A DNA stretch of 64,000 bases from an uncultured Eubacteriales bacterium (GTDB lineage Bacteria; Bacillota; Clostridia; Christensenellales; Aristaeellaceae). The position numbers were made by a program, and so were the translations under genes. Every line of letters begins with the position of its first letter. Position 1 is the first letter of the stretch. The notes beneath the pieces are model-generated. The model was not told the DNA's origin, searched no databases, and was given only the letters and a program-made list of their open reading frames with translations. The stretch spans positions 94,172 to 158,171 of the forward strand of contig CADBKQ010000011.1 of the NCBI GenBank assembly GCA_902795275.1, written 5' to 3'. Below are positions 14,485 to 23,673 of this stretch, one piece after another.

Positions 14485-17448
14485 TCAGCGGTTGTTTTCC
14501 AGATCCTTCGCCAGCAGCTTTTCAAACTCCCGGGGCGGGAGAGGACGGGAGAAGTAATAGCCCTGCACCAGGTCGCACTCCGCTTTCCTGAGCAGCTCCA
14601 GCTGCTTTTCGGTTTCCACGCCCTCGGCAATGACGGGCACATTCAGGAACTTGGCAATATCGATCACGATTTCCACCAGCCGGAAATCGCGCTCGTTCCG
14701 CTCGATGTTCCGGATGAATTCCATGTCCATTTTCAGCACGTCGATGGGCATGGAGGAAATCATGTTCAGCGAGGAATAACCGGTGCCGAAGTCGTCCATT
14801 TCGATTTCGTAGCCTTTTTTCCGCAGCTGCTGGATCACCTGGATCAGGTGGTCGGCGTCCTCAGTATAAGCGGATTCGGTGACTTCCAGCTTCAGGTTGC
14901 CCGGTTCCAGCCCATGCTGCGCCACGAAGCCGTCCAGGGCGGCGATCAGATGGGGGTCAAACACGTCCACGCGGGAAAGGTTGACGGACACGGGCATCAC
15001 AACGCCGTACCGGTCGCGCCAGGCGGCGATTTGGCGCGTGGCCTCCGCCCACACGTACTTGTCCACGGCGCTGATCTGGCCGCTGCGCTCGAACAGGGGA
15101 ATGAATTTATCCGGAGAAATCAGGCCCAGCTCCGGGTGCCGCCAGCGGATGAGGGCTTCGGCGCTGTTCAGCCTGGGCGTTTCCGACTGGATATAGTATT
15201 TCGGCTGGTAATACACTTCCAGCTCGTGCTTCTCGATGGCGTTCCCCAGCTCGTTCAGGAGGCGCTGGTTGAACTGGTCGCGTTCACGCAGCGATTCATT
15301 ATAGACCATCAGATGCGTTTTGTAATTGCCGCGCACCATGCTGCACGCCGACCACGCCTGGTCAAACATCTGCTCGACCGTCATGCCCTCCTGCCAGGGC
15401 ATCACGCCCATGCGCAGGCGCACATCCGCGTTGGGGATCGCTTCGGCCAGCCGGGACTGGAGCCGGGCCAGCAGCGCCTGATAGTCCTCCTGGGGAGCGC
15501 AGTAAATATCAAAGTGGTCGCCCTCCACCCGGCTGGCAAAGCCTCCTGTCTCCTTAATGAAATCCTCGATTTCGCGGGCCAGCGCCCGCAGCAGTTCGTC
15601 GCCAAAGTCGCGACCGTTCAGGGTGTTCAGATTGTGGAAGCGCTCCACATTGATGATCACCGCGTCCATGGGCTTTCCCGGATGCTCGCGGCAGAAGCGG
15701 TTGGCGTACACGAAGAAGAAGTTGCGGTTATACAGGTTGGTCAGGTGGTCGCGCTCCGCCTCGGAAATGATCTGGCGGCCTTCGTTTGCTTTCGCCTGGG
15801 TTTTCACGTTCCACAGCAGCAGCAGCAGAATGATGGAAATGATGACGGCGACCCCCGCCAGCACATAGCCCAGGTTGTCCCGCAGGAACTTTTCAATCGT
15901 CACCCGGTCGTCCCGGAAAGCATAATTGGTGAGCGACGAGGTCAACGACGAATCGGGAATCAGGCGGCTGATCTTATTGAGGATGGAATAGAGGCAATCG
16001 TCCTCCCGCCTCATGGCGAAGGACATGTTCATGTTTTCGCCGGTAGCGAGGGTGGACAGCTTATATTCCGCGCACAGATTGCTCACGCGGTTCAGGCGGT
16101 AGTTGCTCACCAGCGCGCAGTCCGCTTCTCCCGAGCCGACCGCCTGGAAGGCGGAAACGCTGTCCGGGTAGTATTTGATGCTCCAGTTGGGAAAATTGTC
16201 CATCAGGAAAGTGACGTGGTTGGGATGGCCTTCCAGCACGGCCACGGTCATTTCCCGATCCTTGGATACGCCCTGGTGATCCACCGTGCGCACCACCGCG
16301 TACATTTCCGTCACCACGATGGGGTCGGCCGCGACGATTCCCCGCTTTTCACCGTCGTAGGACGTGATGTTGATGGGGAACATGCAGTCGATTTCCCCGT
16401 TCTCCAGGGCTTGCAGGGCAGCCTCCGTGGTTTCAAAAGCCCGGGTTTCAAAGGTGAGCTTCGCGTTTTTTTCGCAGGTTTCCGCAAACTGGAGGAAGTC
16501 CGCCAGGGACCCGGTGAGCGACTGCGAAGCCTCGTCCACGCCGCAGAAGGGAAGGAAGTTTTCCCGATAGCCCACCCGGATGGCGCCATGATCGGCCAGC
16601 CAGCGTTTTTCCTCAGAAGTCAGAAAGCTGTTGACGGCGCTGGCTTTGTTGAATTTTTCCGTCAGCTGCTGGTTGAAATCCCGGTTGTCCTCAAAGAGGC
16701 GGTTCATGGCCACGTCCAGGTCGCGCTTGAGGTCGGGGCGGTTCTTGTTAATGCCGAAGAAGGATTCCGCATACCCCACCTTCCACACGGGCACCACGTC
16801 GGCGGTATTGCCGTAGGTGTCCAGCGTCACCAGGGCGTCAAACTCGCCGTTGGCCAGCATTTCCAGCAGCACGGGCGTTTTCTCCGTCGATTCCACGATC
16901 TCCGGGGATACGTCATGGGTTTTCGCCCAGTCGATAAACAGCTGCTCCTGAATGCTGTTTTTATTCACGCCCACCCGCTTGCCGTCCAGGCTGGAGAAAT
17001 CGTCCGGATGGATGTCGGCGTTGTCCGGCGCGATAAAGACATGATAGCCCTCCGCGCCCATGGCCTCGGCGGAATAGAGAATTTTTTCCGCGCGCTCCTG
17101 GGTGTAGGATACGTCGCTCAGCAGATCAAGCTCTCCGGCGATCAGCTTTTCCAGCAGCTGCGACCAGCTGCCCTCCACGTATTCATACGTCCAGCCGGTG
17201 TAGATGGCGATTCGCTGCTGGTATTCGTAGCCGTAGCCGGACTTTCTGCCGAACGGGTCCGTGCGGTGGAAGGCAGACTCATACCAGCCGACGCGCACCA
17301 CCTTGTGCTCCGCTTCCCCCGCCCGTGCCGGCAGCGCCCCGGCGAGCAGCAGGATGCACAGCGCGACCGGCGCCAGCCGTTTCATCCCGCGCGCAAATTG
17401 CTTCCTCCAAAAACCATCCCTCGGACGGTCAAAGCCCGCGCTTCTCAT
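14485..17448 (-). CDS. Membrane cyclic-di-GMP phosphodiesterase: two solute-binding sensor domains, degenerate GGDEF, EAL
   Basis: A 987-residue receptor. After a signal-anchor (about residues 22-43) come two tandem SBP_bac_3-like domains (about 48-285 and 285-500), a transmembrane helix (526-548), a GGDEF-like domain and a C-terminal EAL domain. The GGDEF motif is degraded to EGDHF (642-646), so no cyclase activity is expected. The EAL domain keeps EAL (764-766), DDFGTGYSS, EGVET and QGYYFSRP, so it should hydrolyse cyclic-di-GMP in response to an external small ligand, perhaps an amino acid. AAAGGAGAACG precedes the ATG at 17448; an in-frame ATG at 17523 is less likely. The partner cyclase is the next gene upstream. 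Confidence 0.9.
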   Translation of the reverse strand: MRSAGFDRPRDGFWRKQFARGMKRLAPVALCILLLAGALPARAGEAEHKVVRVGWYESAFHRTDPFGRKSGYGYEYQQRIAIYTGWTYEYVEGSWSQLLEKLIAGELDLLSDVSYTQERAEKILYSAEAMGAEGYHVFIAPDNADIHPDDFSSLDGKRVGVNKNSIQEQLFIDWAKTHDVSPEIVESTEKTPVLLEMLANGEFDALVTLDTYGNTADVVPVWKVGYAESFFGINKNRPDLKRDLDVAMNRLFEDNRDFNQQLTEKFNKASAVNSFLTSEEKRWLADHGAIRVGYRENFLPFCGVDEASQSLTGSLADFLQFAETCEKNAKLTFETRAFETTEAALQALENGEIDCMFPINITSYDGEKRGIVAADPIVVTEMYAVVRTVDHQGVSKDREMTVAVLEGHPNHVTFLMDNFPNWSIKYYPDSVSAFQAVGSGEADCALVSNYRLNRVSNLCAEYKLSTLATGENMNMSFAMRREDDCLYSILNKISRLIPDSSLTSSLTNYAFRDDRVTIEKFLRDNLGYVLAGVAVIISIILLLLLWNVKTQAKANEGRQIISEAERDHLTNLYNRNFFFVYANRFCREHPGKPMDAVIINVERFHNLNTLNGRDFGDELLRALAREIEDFIKETGGFASRVEGDHFDIYCAPQEDYQALLARLQSRLAEAIPNADVRLRMGVMPWQEGMTVEQMFDQAWSACSMVRGNYKTHLMVYNESLRERDQFNQRLLNELGNAIEKHELEVYYQPKYYIQSETPRLNSAEALIRWRHPELGLISPDKFIPLFERSGQISAVDKYVWAEATRQIAAWRDRYGVVMPVSVNLSRVDVFDPHLIAALDGFVAQHGLEPGNLKLEVTESAYTEDADHLIQVIQQLRKKGYEIEMDDFGTGYSSLNMISSMPIDVLKMDMEFIRNIERNERDFRLVEIVIDIAKFLNVPVIAEGVETEKQLELLRKAECDLVQGYYFSRPLPPREFEKLLAKDLENNR

Positions 17449-17533
17449 ACATCGTTCTCCTTTGTGGTAAGTTTGGACAGAAGGGCCTTTTATGCTTTGA
17501 AGATCGGAAAATAACAATTTCAATACTGTTTAT

Positions 17534-17562
17534 ATTATAGCGGAAAAGCTTTCCGGCAACAA
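17534..17562 (-). promoter_or_regulatory. Promoter for the EAL gene
   Basis: Minus strand: TTGTTG (17562-17557), 17 bases containing the palindrome GGAAAGCTTTTCC, TATAAT (17539-17534). The spacer palindrome could be an operator. Confidence 0.6.
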
Positions 17563-17616
17563 GCGGTATCGCCGAATTTCTGGCAAGGCGGAGAAAAAGC
17601 TGAATTTGTCTCTGCT

Positions 17617-19116
17617 TTATTGTTTTTCAGGCGCCAAGTCTTCGTAGAACGTATACCCGTTTTTGCCGTTGTGCTTTGTTTCATACAAGGCCTGGTCGGC
17701 GTGTTCAAAGAGCTGCTCGGGGTAGGAAGCGTTGCTTCCGTGGGCGATGCCGACGCTGACTGTTACGGGAGGAATCTCCCCTTCCCCGGTGCTCAGGATC
17801 TGGTTGATCTTCCGCACGCGGTTCATGATCAATTCTTTCTGCGCGGAATCGGAATGCAGCATCAGCACCACAAACTCGTCGCCGCCGATGCGGCACACAT
17901 AGTCTTCCGAACGGAAGCAGTATTTCAGCGTATTGGCAATCTTCTGCAGCACCTTGTCGCCAATCTCATGGCCGTAGGTGTCGTTCACGGATTTGAAGCA
18001 GTCGCCGTCGACGAGCAGCATGATGGTTTTCCACAATTCCATCTTGGACATGAGCAGGTTATAGCCCGCACGGTTGTACACGTCCGTCAGCGGGTCGTGG
18101 GTGGCCTTGTAGATTTCCGCCCGCAGCGTCATCTGCTCAGCCGTGTTGTCCCGCACGCTCAGGAACGAGCCGGTGAGATGGCCGTGATCGTCTTTCACCT
18201 TGTGCTTTTCCACCACATAGCTTCTCACCTCGTCGCCCCGGCAGATCTCATGCTGCTTCGCTTCGCCGGTGTCGAAAGCGCCGAACAGCTTCCGCAGCCG
18301 CACAGAGGCCACTTCGTAGTCTTCGTTTTCGATGCCCACCAGGTCGATGCCCGCCTGGTTGGCCCAGATGCACTGGTCGACGGCATCAAAGAAATACAGC
18401 GCTTCCGGCAGGCCGGAGGCGATATGCGACAGCATGCTGTCCAGCAGCCGCATGGGACGGTAGTGAAGCGCGAAATAGTACACCATCACGCCAAAGAACC
18501 CGAACCCGATCATCGACCGGTCGATGGGCGTGCGGGAGAAAATATAAAACGTTTCCCAGGCGGCGGTCACGATCATGGTGATCAGAACCACGGAATAGCG
18601 CTCGGAATTGATGCGCGGCGAGTTGACGGTTTTCATGAAAAAAATGCCGATGATGATGGCGAGGATGCCGTAGTCAATGACCCGGTGAATGGTCTGGCCC
18701 AGGAAAGGAATCAGGCGGTAATAGGTGTATCCTCCCGCGGTGATCGCTTCCGTATCAAAGGCATGGCCCCATTTCAGGTTGCACAGCAGCTGGACGGAAT
18801 CGGCGGCCAGCAGCAGGAGAAACGGGATTTTCAGCATTTTTCGCTTTTTGGAAATCATGCAGTAGGCGTCGGTGAAAAAAATCAGCGCCAGCATCGTGCA
18901 GTTCATGCCCAGGAAATAAATGTAATACCCCACGGTGGACAGCGTTTTATCCCCCGAAATGATGATGATGGCGTTGCCGATCACAGGCGGAATCAGCGCG
19001 CAAAGCAGCAGCCCCACGGCACGGCCGATGGACTTTGGGGAACGGACGGCCTTTGACGCGCAAATGCCGAACGTGACCACCAACGCTGAAAAGATAATGA
19101 AAAACGCCGCCCTCAC
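17617..19116 (-). CDS. Membrane diguanylate cyclase (7TM sensor, PAS, GGDEF)
   Basis: A 499-residue protein. Seven hydrophobic segments in residues 1-220 fit the 7TM histidine-kinase-type sensor domain. A PAS domain follows (about 225-330: LPEALYFFDAVDQCIWANQAG), then a GGDEF domain with the intact motif GGDEF at 411-415 and an RxxD inhibitory site (RSED, 402-405) five residues before it. It should make cyclic-di-GMP with product inhibition. The start codon is GTG, with GGAGGCGAG upstream. It lies directly upstream of the EAL receptor on the same strand, so maker and breaker of the same second messenger are paired. Confidence 0.92.
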   Translation of the reverse strand: MRAAFFIIFSALVVTFGICASKAVRSPKSIGRAVGLLLCALIPPVIGNAIIIISGDKTLSTVGYYIYFLGMNCTMLALIFFTDAYCMISKKRKMLKIPFLLLLAADSVQLLCNLKWGHAFDTEAITAGGYTYYRLIPFLGQTIHRVIDYGILAIIIGIFFMKTVNSPRINSERYSVVLITMIVTAAWETFYIFSRTPIDRSMIGFGFFGVMVYYFALHYRPMRLLDSMLSHIASGLPEALYFFDAVDQCIWANQAGIDLVGIENEDYEVASVRLRKLFGAFDTGEAKQHEICRGDEVRSYVVEKHKVKDDHGHLTGSFLSVRDNTAEQMTLRAEIYKATHDPLTDVYNRAGYNLLMSKMELWKTIMLLVDGDCFKSVNDTYGHEIGDKVLQKIANTLKYCFRSEDYVCRIGGDEFVVLMLHSDSAQKELIMNRVRKINQILSTGEGEIPPVTVSVGIAHGSNASYPEQLFEHADQALYETKHNGKNGYTFYEDLAPEKQ

Positions 19117-19273
19117 TTTCTCGCCTCCATATGATGATAAACTCTTTCACAGCCCATAAACCGAAGCGCTTCTTCCGATCTTCCGCGCGGAAAATTTTTT
19201 ACCAGATTTATCATATCACAAATTGTCCGGTTTGACCAGAAAAAAATAACCCGGAAAAACGAAAAAACGACAA

Positions 19274-19303
19274 AACCCGCGGAGCGGGGAAGCTCCACGG
19301 GTT
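19274..19303 (-). terminator. Terminator after ileS
   Basis: AACCCGCGGAGC pairs with GCTCCACGGGTT; on the minus strand a TTTTGTCGTTTTTT stretch follows. Confidence 0.8.
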
Positions 19304-19316
19304 CTGCCAGGAATCT

Positions 19317-22300
19317 TTATTGCTTTGCGATGGCGATGGTAATGTTTTCCTTGCCTTCGCCCTCCACGGTCACTTCGGTGTCGGGGGCGGCGACTTCGCC
19401 GACAGTGGCGAGGGTTTCGCCGCAGATGTAGTCCACCCATTCGGCGGGCAGCGCGCCGCCGGTGATGGCGATGGTGATGCGGTCGGTGATGTTGTAATTC
19501 TGCGCCTTGCGGGCGTCCTGGATGTTGCGCACGATGTCCCGGGCCAGGCCCTCCTGGCGAAGCGCATCGGTGATGTTCAGGTTCAGGGACACCACCACGC
19601 CGCTTTCGCTGACCACATGCATGCCGGGCTTGGCGTTGTAGGAGATCAGCAGGATATCTTCGTCAAAGGCCTGCTGCTCGCCGTTCATGTCCAGCACCAC
19701 CTTGCCGTCCGCCAGAGAGAACTTCCCGGTCTGCACCGCCTTGATGATGGCGGGGCGCTGGGCGGGATACTTCTGGCCGATAACGGGGAAGCAGGGCTTG
19801 TAGGACACCGTGGCGATGTGATCCACGTCGTCCAGGATCTCCAGCTCCTTCACGTTCAGCTCTTCCTTGATGATGTCCGCGAAGGAGGCCACCACCTGGG
19901 TTCCCGCCGGGTCGTTCAGGGCGATCTGCATGAGGCTCAAGGGCTGGCGGTTCTTCACCTTCTGCTTTTCGCGGATGGAACGGGTCAGGCGGATGACGCG
20001 CCGCACCAGCTCCACGTCGGCAATCAGCTTGTCGTCGGCGTAGCTTTCCGGGATGGAGGGCCAGTCGGCCAGATGCACGGATTCCTCGCCGGTGAGGATG
20101 CGGTACAGCTTTTCGGACAGGATCGGGGCCACCGGCGCGTACAGCTTGATGAGGTTCACCAGCACGTAGTACAGCGTGTCGTAAGCGGCCTGCTTGTCCT
20201 CGGTCATTTCGCTGCCCCAGAAACGGCGGCGGGAACGGCGGATGTACCAGTTCGTCAGGCCGTCCATCAGGCTGACCAGCGGCGTCACGTAGCCGTCCAC
20301 CTGGTAGGCGTCCATGGCTTCCCGGATGGTCTTCTCGGTCTGCTGCAATTTGGCCAGGATCCAGCGGTCCAGCTGGTGGTCGGTCTTTGGCTCTTTCAGA
20401 CTGTCGGGATGATAGCCGTCCACGTTGGCGTAGGAGATGAAGAAGTTCGCCGCGTTCCATAGCGGCGCCACCAATTGCTGGTAAGCGTCCTTCAGGCCGT
20501 CGTCGTCAAACTTCAGATCGCCCATCAGCATGGCGTTGCTCTGGTACAGGTACAGGCGGAAGGCGTCGGTGCCGTAGCCGCGCATCAGCTCCATGGGGTC
20601 GGTGTAGTTCTTGGAGGACTTGGAGAGCTTCTTGCCGTCCTTGGCCAGCAGCGTGCCGTGGACGATGCAATTCTTGAACGCGGGCCGCCCGAACAGGGCC
20701 ACGGCCATCACGTGCATGTAGTAGAACCAGCAGCGGATCTGGCCGGTGTATTCCACGATGAAGTCGCAGGGGAAATGGGTCTCGAACCAGTCCTTGTTTT
20801 CAAAGGGATAATGCTTCTGGGCGTAGGTGACGGAGCCGCTCTCAAACCAGCAGTCCAGCACCTCGGGCACGCGCTTCATCGTGCCGCCGCACTTGCAGGG
20901 GAAGGTGACCTGATCCATATACTGGCGGTGCAGGTCGGTCAGCTCCATGCCGCTGACTTCCTTGATCTCGGCGATGCTGCCCAGCACCCTGCGCTCCTTG
21001 CAGCAGTCGCATTCCCAGATGGGGATGGGGGTGCTCCAGTAGCGGTTGCGGGAGATGTTCCAGTCGCGGGCGTTTTCCAGCCAGTTGCCGAAGCGGCCGT
21101 GCTTGACCGTGTCCGGCACCCAGTTGATCTTCTCGTTTTCTTCGATGAGCTGGGGCTTGATTTTTTCGATGTTGAAGTACCAGGCGCTCATGGCCTTGTA
21201 AATCAGCGGGTTCTTGCAGCGCCAGCAGTGGGGATAGTTATGCACCAGGCTGCCGTCGGCCACGGCCTTGTCGTTGGCGTACAGGAACCGGACGATGATG
21301 GGGTTCATCTCGATGACGTTCCGGGTCTTGCTGTCCTCGAAGAAGTCCGTCACTTCCTCGGTGAAGTGGCCCTTGGCGTCCACGGGGTTCACGATGTCGG
21401 TGGGGATATTGTTCTTGCGGCAGGTCCAGTAGTCGTCCTCACCAAAGGCGGGCGCGGTGTGCACGATGCCCACGCCTTCCGCCGCGTCCACGTAGTCCGC
21501 CGCGATAATGCGGAACGCGCCGTCCTTGCGCATGAAGGCGAAGTAGGGAAGCAAAGGCGAATACAGCAGGCCCAGCATGTCCTTGCCCTGGACGCGCTTC
21601 ACGATATTCGGGGTCTCGCCGAACACGTTCTTGAAGTTGGCCAGGGTGTTTTCGCAGGCCACGTAAATCTGCTCGCCCACGTCCACGTAAGCGTAGGTCA
21701 GCCCTTCGTTGACGGAAAGCGCCAGGTTGGAGGGCAGCGTCCAAGGGGTGGTCGTCCAGGCCAGGTAGAACACCGGTTTGCCGTTCAGCTCGGGTTCGCT
21801 TTCAGAGCGGAACTTGGCGATGATCCAGCGGTCCTGCCGGGGCCGGGTGGAATCGGATTCGCGGGTGTCGGAAATGGACAGGGAGGTTTCGCAGTGCATG
21901 CAGTAGGGCGTGACCCGGTAGCCGGAATAGATCAGGCCCTTGTCGTAGCAGGTTTTGAACGCCCACATGACGCTTTCCATGAACTGGGGCGTCATGGTTT
22001 TGTAAGCGTGGTCGTAGTCCACCCAGCGGGCCATTTCCTCGATGTATTCCCGCCAGGCTTCGTTGTTGCTGGACACAATATTGCGGCATTCGTTGTTGAA
22101 CGCGGCCATGCCCACGTGCATGCCCTTATACTGGGGGAAGCGGGCGGCTTCGTCCACCGCGCCCTGCACGGCCCGGTGCCACTTGTCGTTGACCGCGCCT
22201 TCTACCTTGGCGGCTTCGTCGGCGGTCTCGATGCTGGTGGATTTTTCGATGATGCTCTTGTCCGCGATGCCCAGCGTCTTTTCGGCCTGGTTCTCGATGG

Positions 22301-22568
22301 GCAGGCCGTGGCAGTCCCAGCCCCAGACGCGCGGCACGGAATTGCCCCGCATGGTCCAGTACCGGGCGATCATGTCCTTAATAAAGCTCACCAGCACGGT
22401 GCCGTGGTGGGGCTTGCCGGTGGGGAAGGGCGGGCCGTCGTAAAACACAACCTCGCTGTTTTTCCCTTCCAGGGATTTTTCAAAGGTGTGGTTCTCCTTC
22501 CAGAAGGAAAGCACTTCCTCCTGGAGAGCGGATAAATTCAGTTTGCTGTCCAGCTCTTCGTACTTCAA
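19317..22568 (-). CDS. ileS: Isoleucine--tRNA ligase (probably the type 2, eukaryote-like class)
   Basis: A 1083-residue class I synthetase. The HIGH motif appears as GKPHHGTVLVSF and KMSKS as KDGKKLSKSSKNY; WDCHGLPIEN and the CP1 editing domain (TTPWTLPSNLAL) are present. Length and a C-terminus without the zinc-binding cysteines of the bacterial type 1 enzyme (it ends EVTVEGEGKENITIAIAKQ) point to IleRS2, often less sensitive to mupirocin; that is knowledge of the class, not shown here. Translation begins at TTG (22568-22566) after AGGGGGC. It has its own promoter and a leader of only about 28 bases, so no T-box control is visible. Confidence 0.95.
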   Translation of the reverse strand: MKYEELDSKLNLSALQEEVLSFWKENHTFEKSLEGKNSEVVFYDGPPFPTGKPHHGTVLVSFIKDMIARYWTMRGNSVPRVWGWDCHGLPIENQAEKTLGIADKSIIEKSTSIETADEAAKVEGAVNDKWHRAVQGAVDEAARFPQYKGMHVGMAAFNNECRNIVSSNNEAWREYIEEMARWVDYDHAYKTMTPQFMESVMWAFKTCYDKGLIYSGYRVTPYCMHCETSLSISDTRESDSTRPRQDRWIIAKFRSESEPELNGKPVFYLAWTTTPWTLPSNLALSVNEGLTYAYVDVGEQIYVACENTLANFKNVFGETPNIVKRVQGKDMLGLLYSPLLPYFAFMRKDGAFRIIAADYVDAAEGVGIVHTAPAFGEDDYWTCRKNNIPTDIVNPVDAKGHFTEEVTDFFEDSKTRNVIEMNPIIVRFLYANDKAVADGSLVHNYPHCWRCKNPLIYKAMSAWYFNIEKIKPQLIEENEKINWVPDTVKHGRFGNWLENARDWNISRNRYWSTPIPIWECDCCKERRVLGSIAEIKEVSGMELTDLHRQYMDQVTFPCKCGGTMKRVPEVLDCWFESGSVTYAQKHYPFENKDWFETHFPCDFIVEYTGQIRCWFYYMHVMAVALFGRPAFKNCIVHGTLLAKDGKKLSKSSKNYTDPMELMRGYGTDAFRLYLYQSNAMLMGDLKFDDDGLKDAYQQLVAPLWNAANFFISYANVDGYHPDSLKEPKTDHQLDRWILAKLQQTEKTIREAMDAYQVDGYVTPLVSLMDGLTNWYIRRSRRRFWGSEMTEDKQAAYDTLYYVLVNLIKLYAPVAPILSEKLYRILTGEESVHLADWPSIPESYADDKLIADVELVRRVIRLTRSIREKQKVKNRQPLSLMQIALNDPAGTQVVASFADIIKEELNVKELEILDDVDHIATVSYKPCFPVIGQKYPAQRPAIIKAVQTGKFSLADGKVVLDMNGEQQAFDEDILLISYNAKPGMHVVSESGVVVSLNLNITDALRQEGLARDIVRNIQDARKAQNYNITDRITIAITGGALPAEWVDYICGETLATVGEVAAPDTEVTVEGEGKENITIAIAKQ

Positions 22569-22602
22569 AGCAAAAGCCCCCTAATCTTGGTGTGTCCCGC
22601 AA

Positions 22603-22631
22603 ATTATACTATATTCAGCGCATAAAATCAA
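22603..22631 (-). promoter_or_regulatory. Promoter for ileS
   Basis: Minus strand: TTGATT (22631-22626), 17 bases, TATAAT (22608-22603). Confidence 0.78.
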
Positions 22632-22726
22632 CTCCACCCCGCCCGCTTTTTTCACGCAAGGACGCCGCTGTCCGCCGGGTATTCAACGCGCTGCGCAAAA
22701 CGTATGGGCGCAAAGAGATGTACCCG

Positions 22727-23572
22727 CTAAATTGCCTTGGATTCCACGGCCTTGATGCGGGTGAAGATCATACGGCCCGCGCTGGTCTGCAGCACGGTGG
22801 TCACTTCCACGTCCAGGGTTTCCCCGACCCGGCGGCCGTTTTCCACCACCACCATGGTTCCGTCATCCAAATAGGCCACACCCTGGCCGGGTTCCTTGCC
22901 CTCCCGCACGATGCGCACGGCCATTTCCTCGCCGGGCAGCACCACGGGCCGCAAGGCTCCGGCCAGCTCGTTGATGTTCAGCACCGGCACCTTCGCCACG
23001 CCCGCCACCTTGTTCAGGTTGTAGTCGTTGGTCATCACCGCGCCATTCAGCCGCTTCGCCAGGCGCAGCAGCTTCACGTCCACCTCCGCGCCGTCCTCGT
23101 CCCAGTCGTCCACCCGCACGGGGCAGTCCAGCTCCTCCCGGATTTTTTGCAGGATGTCCAGGCCGCGCCGTCCCCGGTTGCGGCGCAGGGAATCGGCGCT
23201 GTCGGCGATGTGGCGAAGCTCGTCCAGCACGAAGGAAGGAATCACCAGCTCCCCTTCCAGGAAGCCCGCCTTGCAAATATCGAAAATTCGCCCGTCGATG
23301 ATCACCGACGTGTCCAGCACCTTGGGGCAGGCCGCCGGGATCTCCTGCTTGATCGCGTTTTTCATGCGCAAAGCGCGGGCATACCTGCTGCCCGCTTTCG
23401 CGCCGGCCAGCATCAGAACGGCGTAAAGCAGCGCCGCCGCCAGTCCCGCGCCCCAGCCCAGAGGCAAAAGACACAGCGGCTGCATCAGCAGCGCGGCCAG
23501 CACAGCCCCCAAAAACGCGCCGAGCAGCGTACAGAATTGCTTTGACCATACGGGATAAGGATTCCGTTCCAT
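22727..23572 (-). CDS. PIN and TRAM domain membrane protein, YacL-like
   Basis: A 281-residue protein. Two or three hydrophobic segments (residues 15-65) precede a PIN nuclease-like domain (about 85-205) with the acidic residues in [24 protein letters not shown] and [11 protein letters not shown], and a C-terminal TRAM domain (about 215-278, [18 protein letters not shown]). In Bacillus yacL lies in the radA region; here it also follows radA, but without disA between. The role is not settled; the domains suggest membrane-tethered RNA binding or cleavage. GGAGG precedes the ATG. Confidence 0.88.
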   Translation of the reverse strand: MERNPYPVWSKQFCTLLGAFLGAVLAALLMQPLCLLPLGWGAGLAAALLYAVLMLAGAKAGSRYARALRMKNAIKQEIPAACPKVLDTSVIIDGRIFDICKAGFLEGELVIPSFVLDELRHIADSADSLRRNRGRRGLDILQKIREELDCPVRVDDWDEDGAEVDVKLLRLAKRLNGAVMTNDYNLNKVAGVAKVPVLNINELAGALRPVVLPGEEMAVRIVREGKEPGQGVAYLDDGTMVVVENGRRVGETLDVEVTTVLQTSAGRMIFTRIKAVESKAI

Positions 23573-23599
23573 CCAAAAAACCTCCTATCAAACAAAAAG

Positions 23600-23635
23600 A
23601 AAGCGTCCTTTCCAAATGTCTTTGGTATGACGCTT
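23600..23635 (-). terminator. Terminator between radA and the yacL-like gene
   Basis: AAGCGTC..TCCAAA pairs with TTTGG..GACGCTT; on the minus strand TTTCTTTTTG follows. The downstream yacL-like gene would depend on read-through or on an unseen promoter. Confidence 0.65.
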
Positions 23636-23673
23636 CCATTTACAGGATAAACAAATTCGATGATCTTATGCAG

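Noticed and set aside
14209..17514. Very long plus-strand open frame (1101 codons) opposite the EAL receptor gene
   Set aside because: It is a shadow of the minus-strand gene: His/Gly/Val-rich translation, no ribosome binding site and no recognisable domain. The same holds for the long frame opposite ileS (20475-22535) and several others.
22569..22726. T-box riboswitch before ileS
   Set aside because: Only about 28 bases separate the predicted transcript start from the start codon and no T-box sequence or antiterminator is visible.
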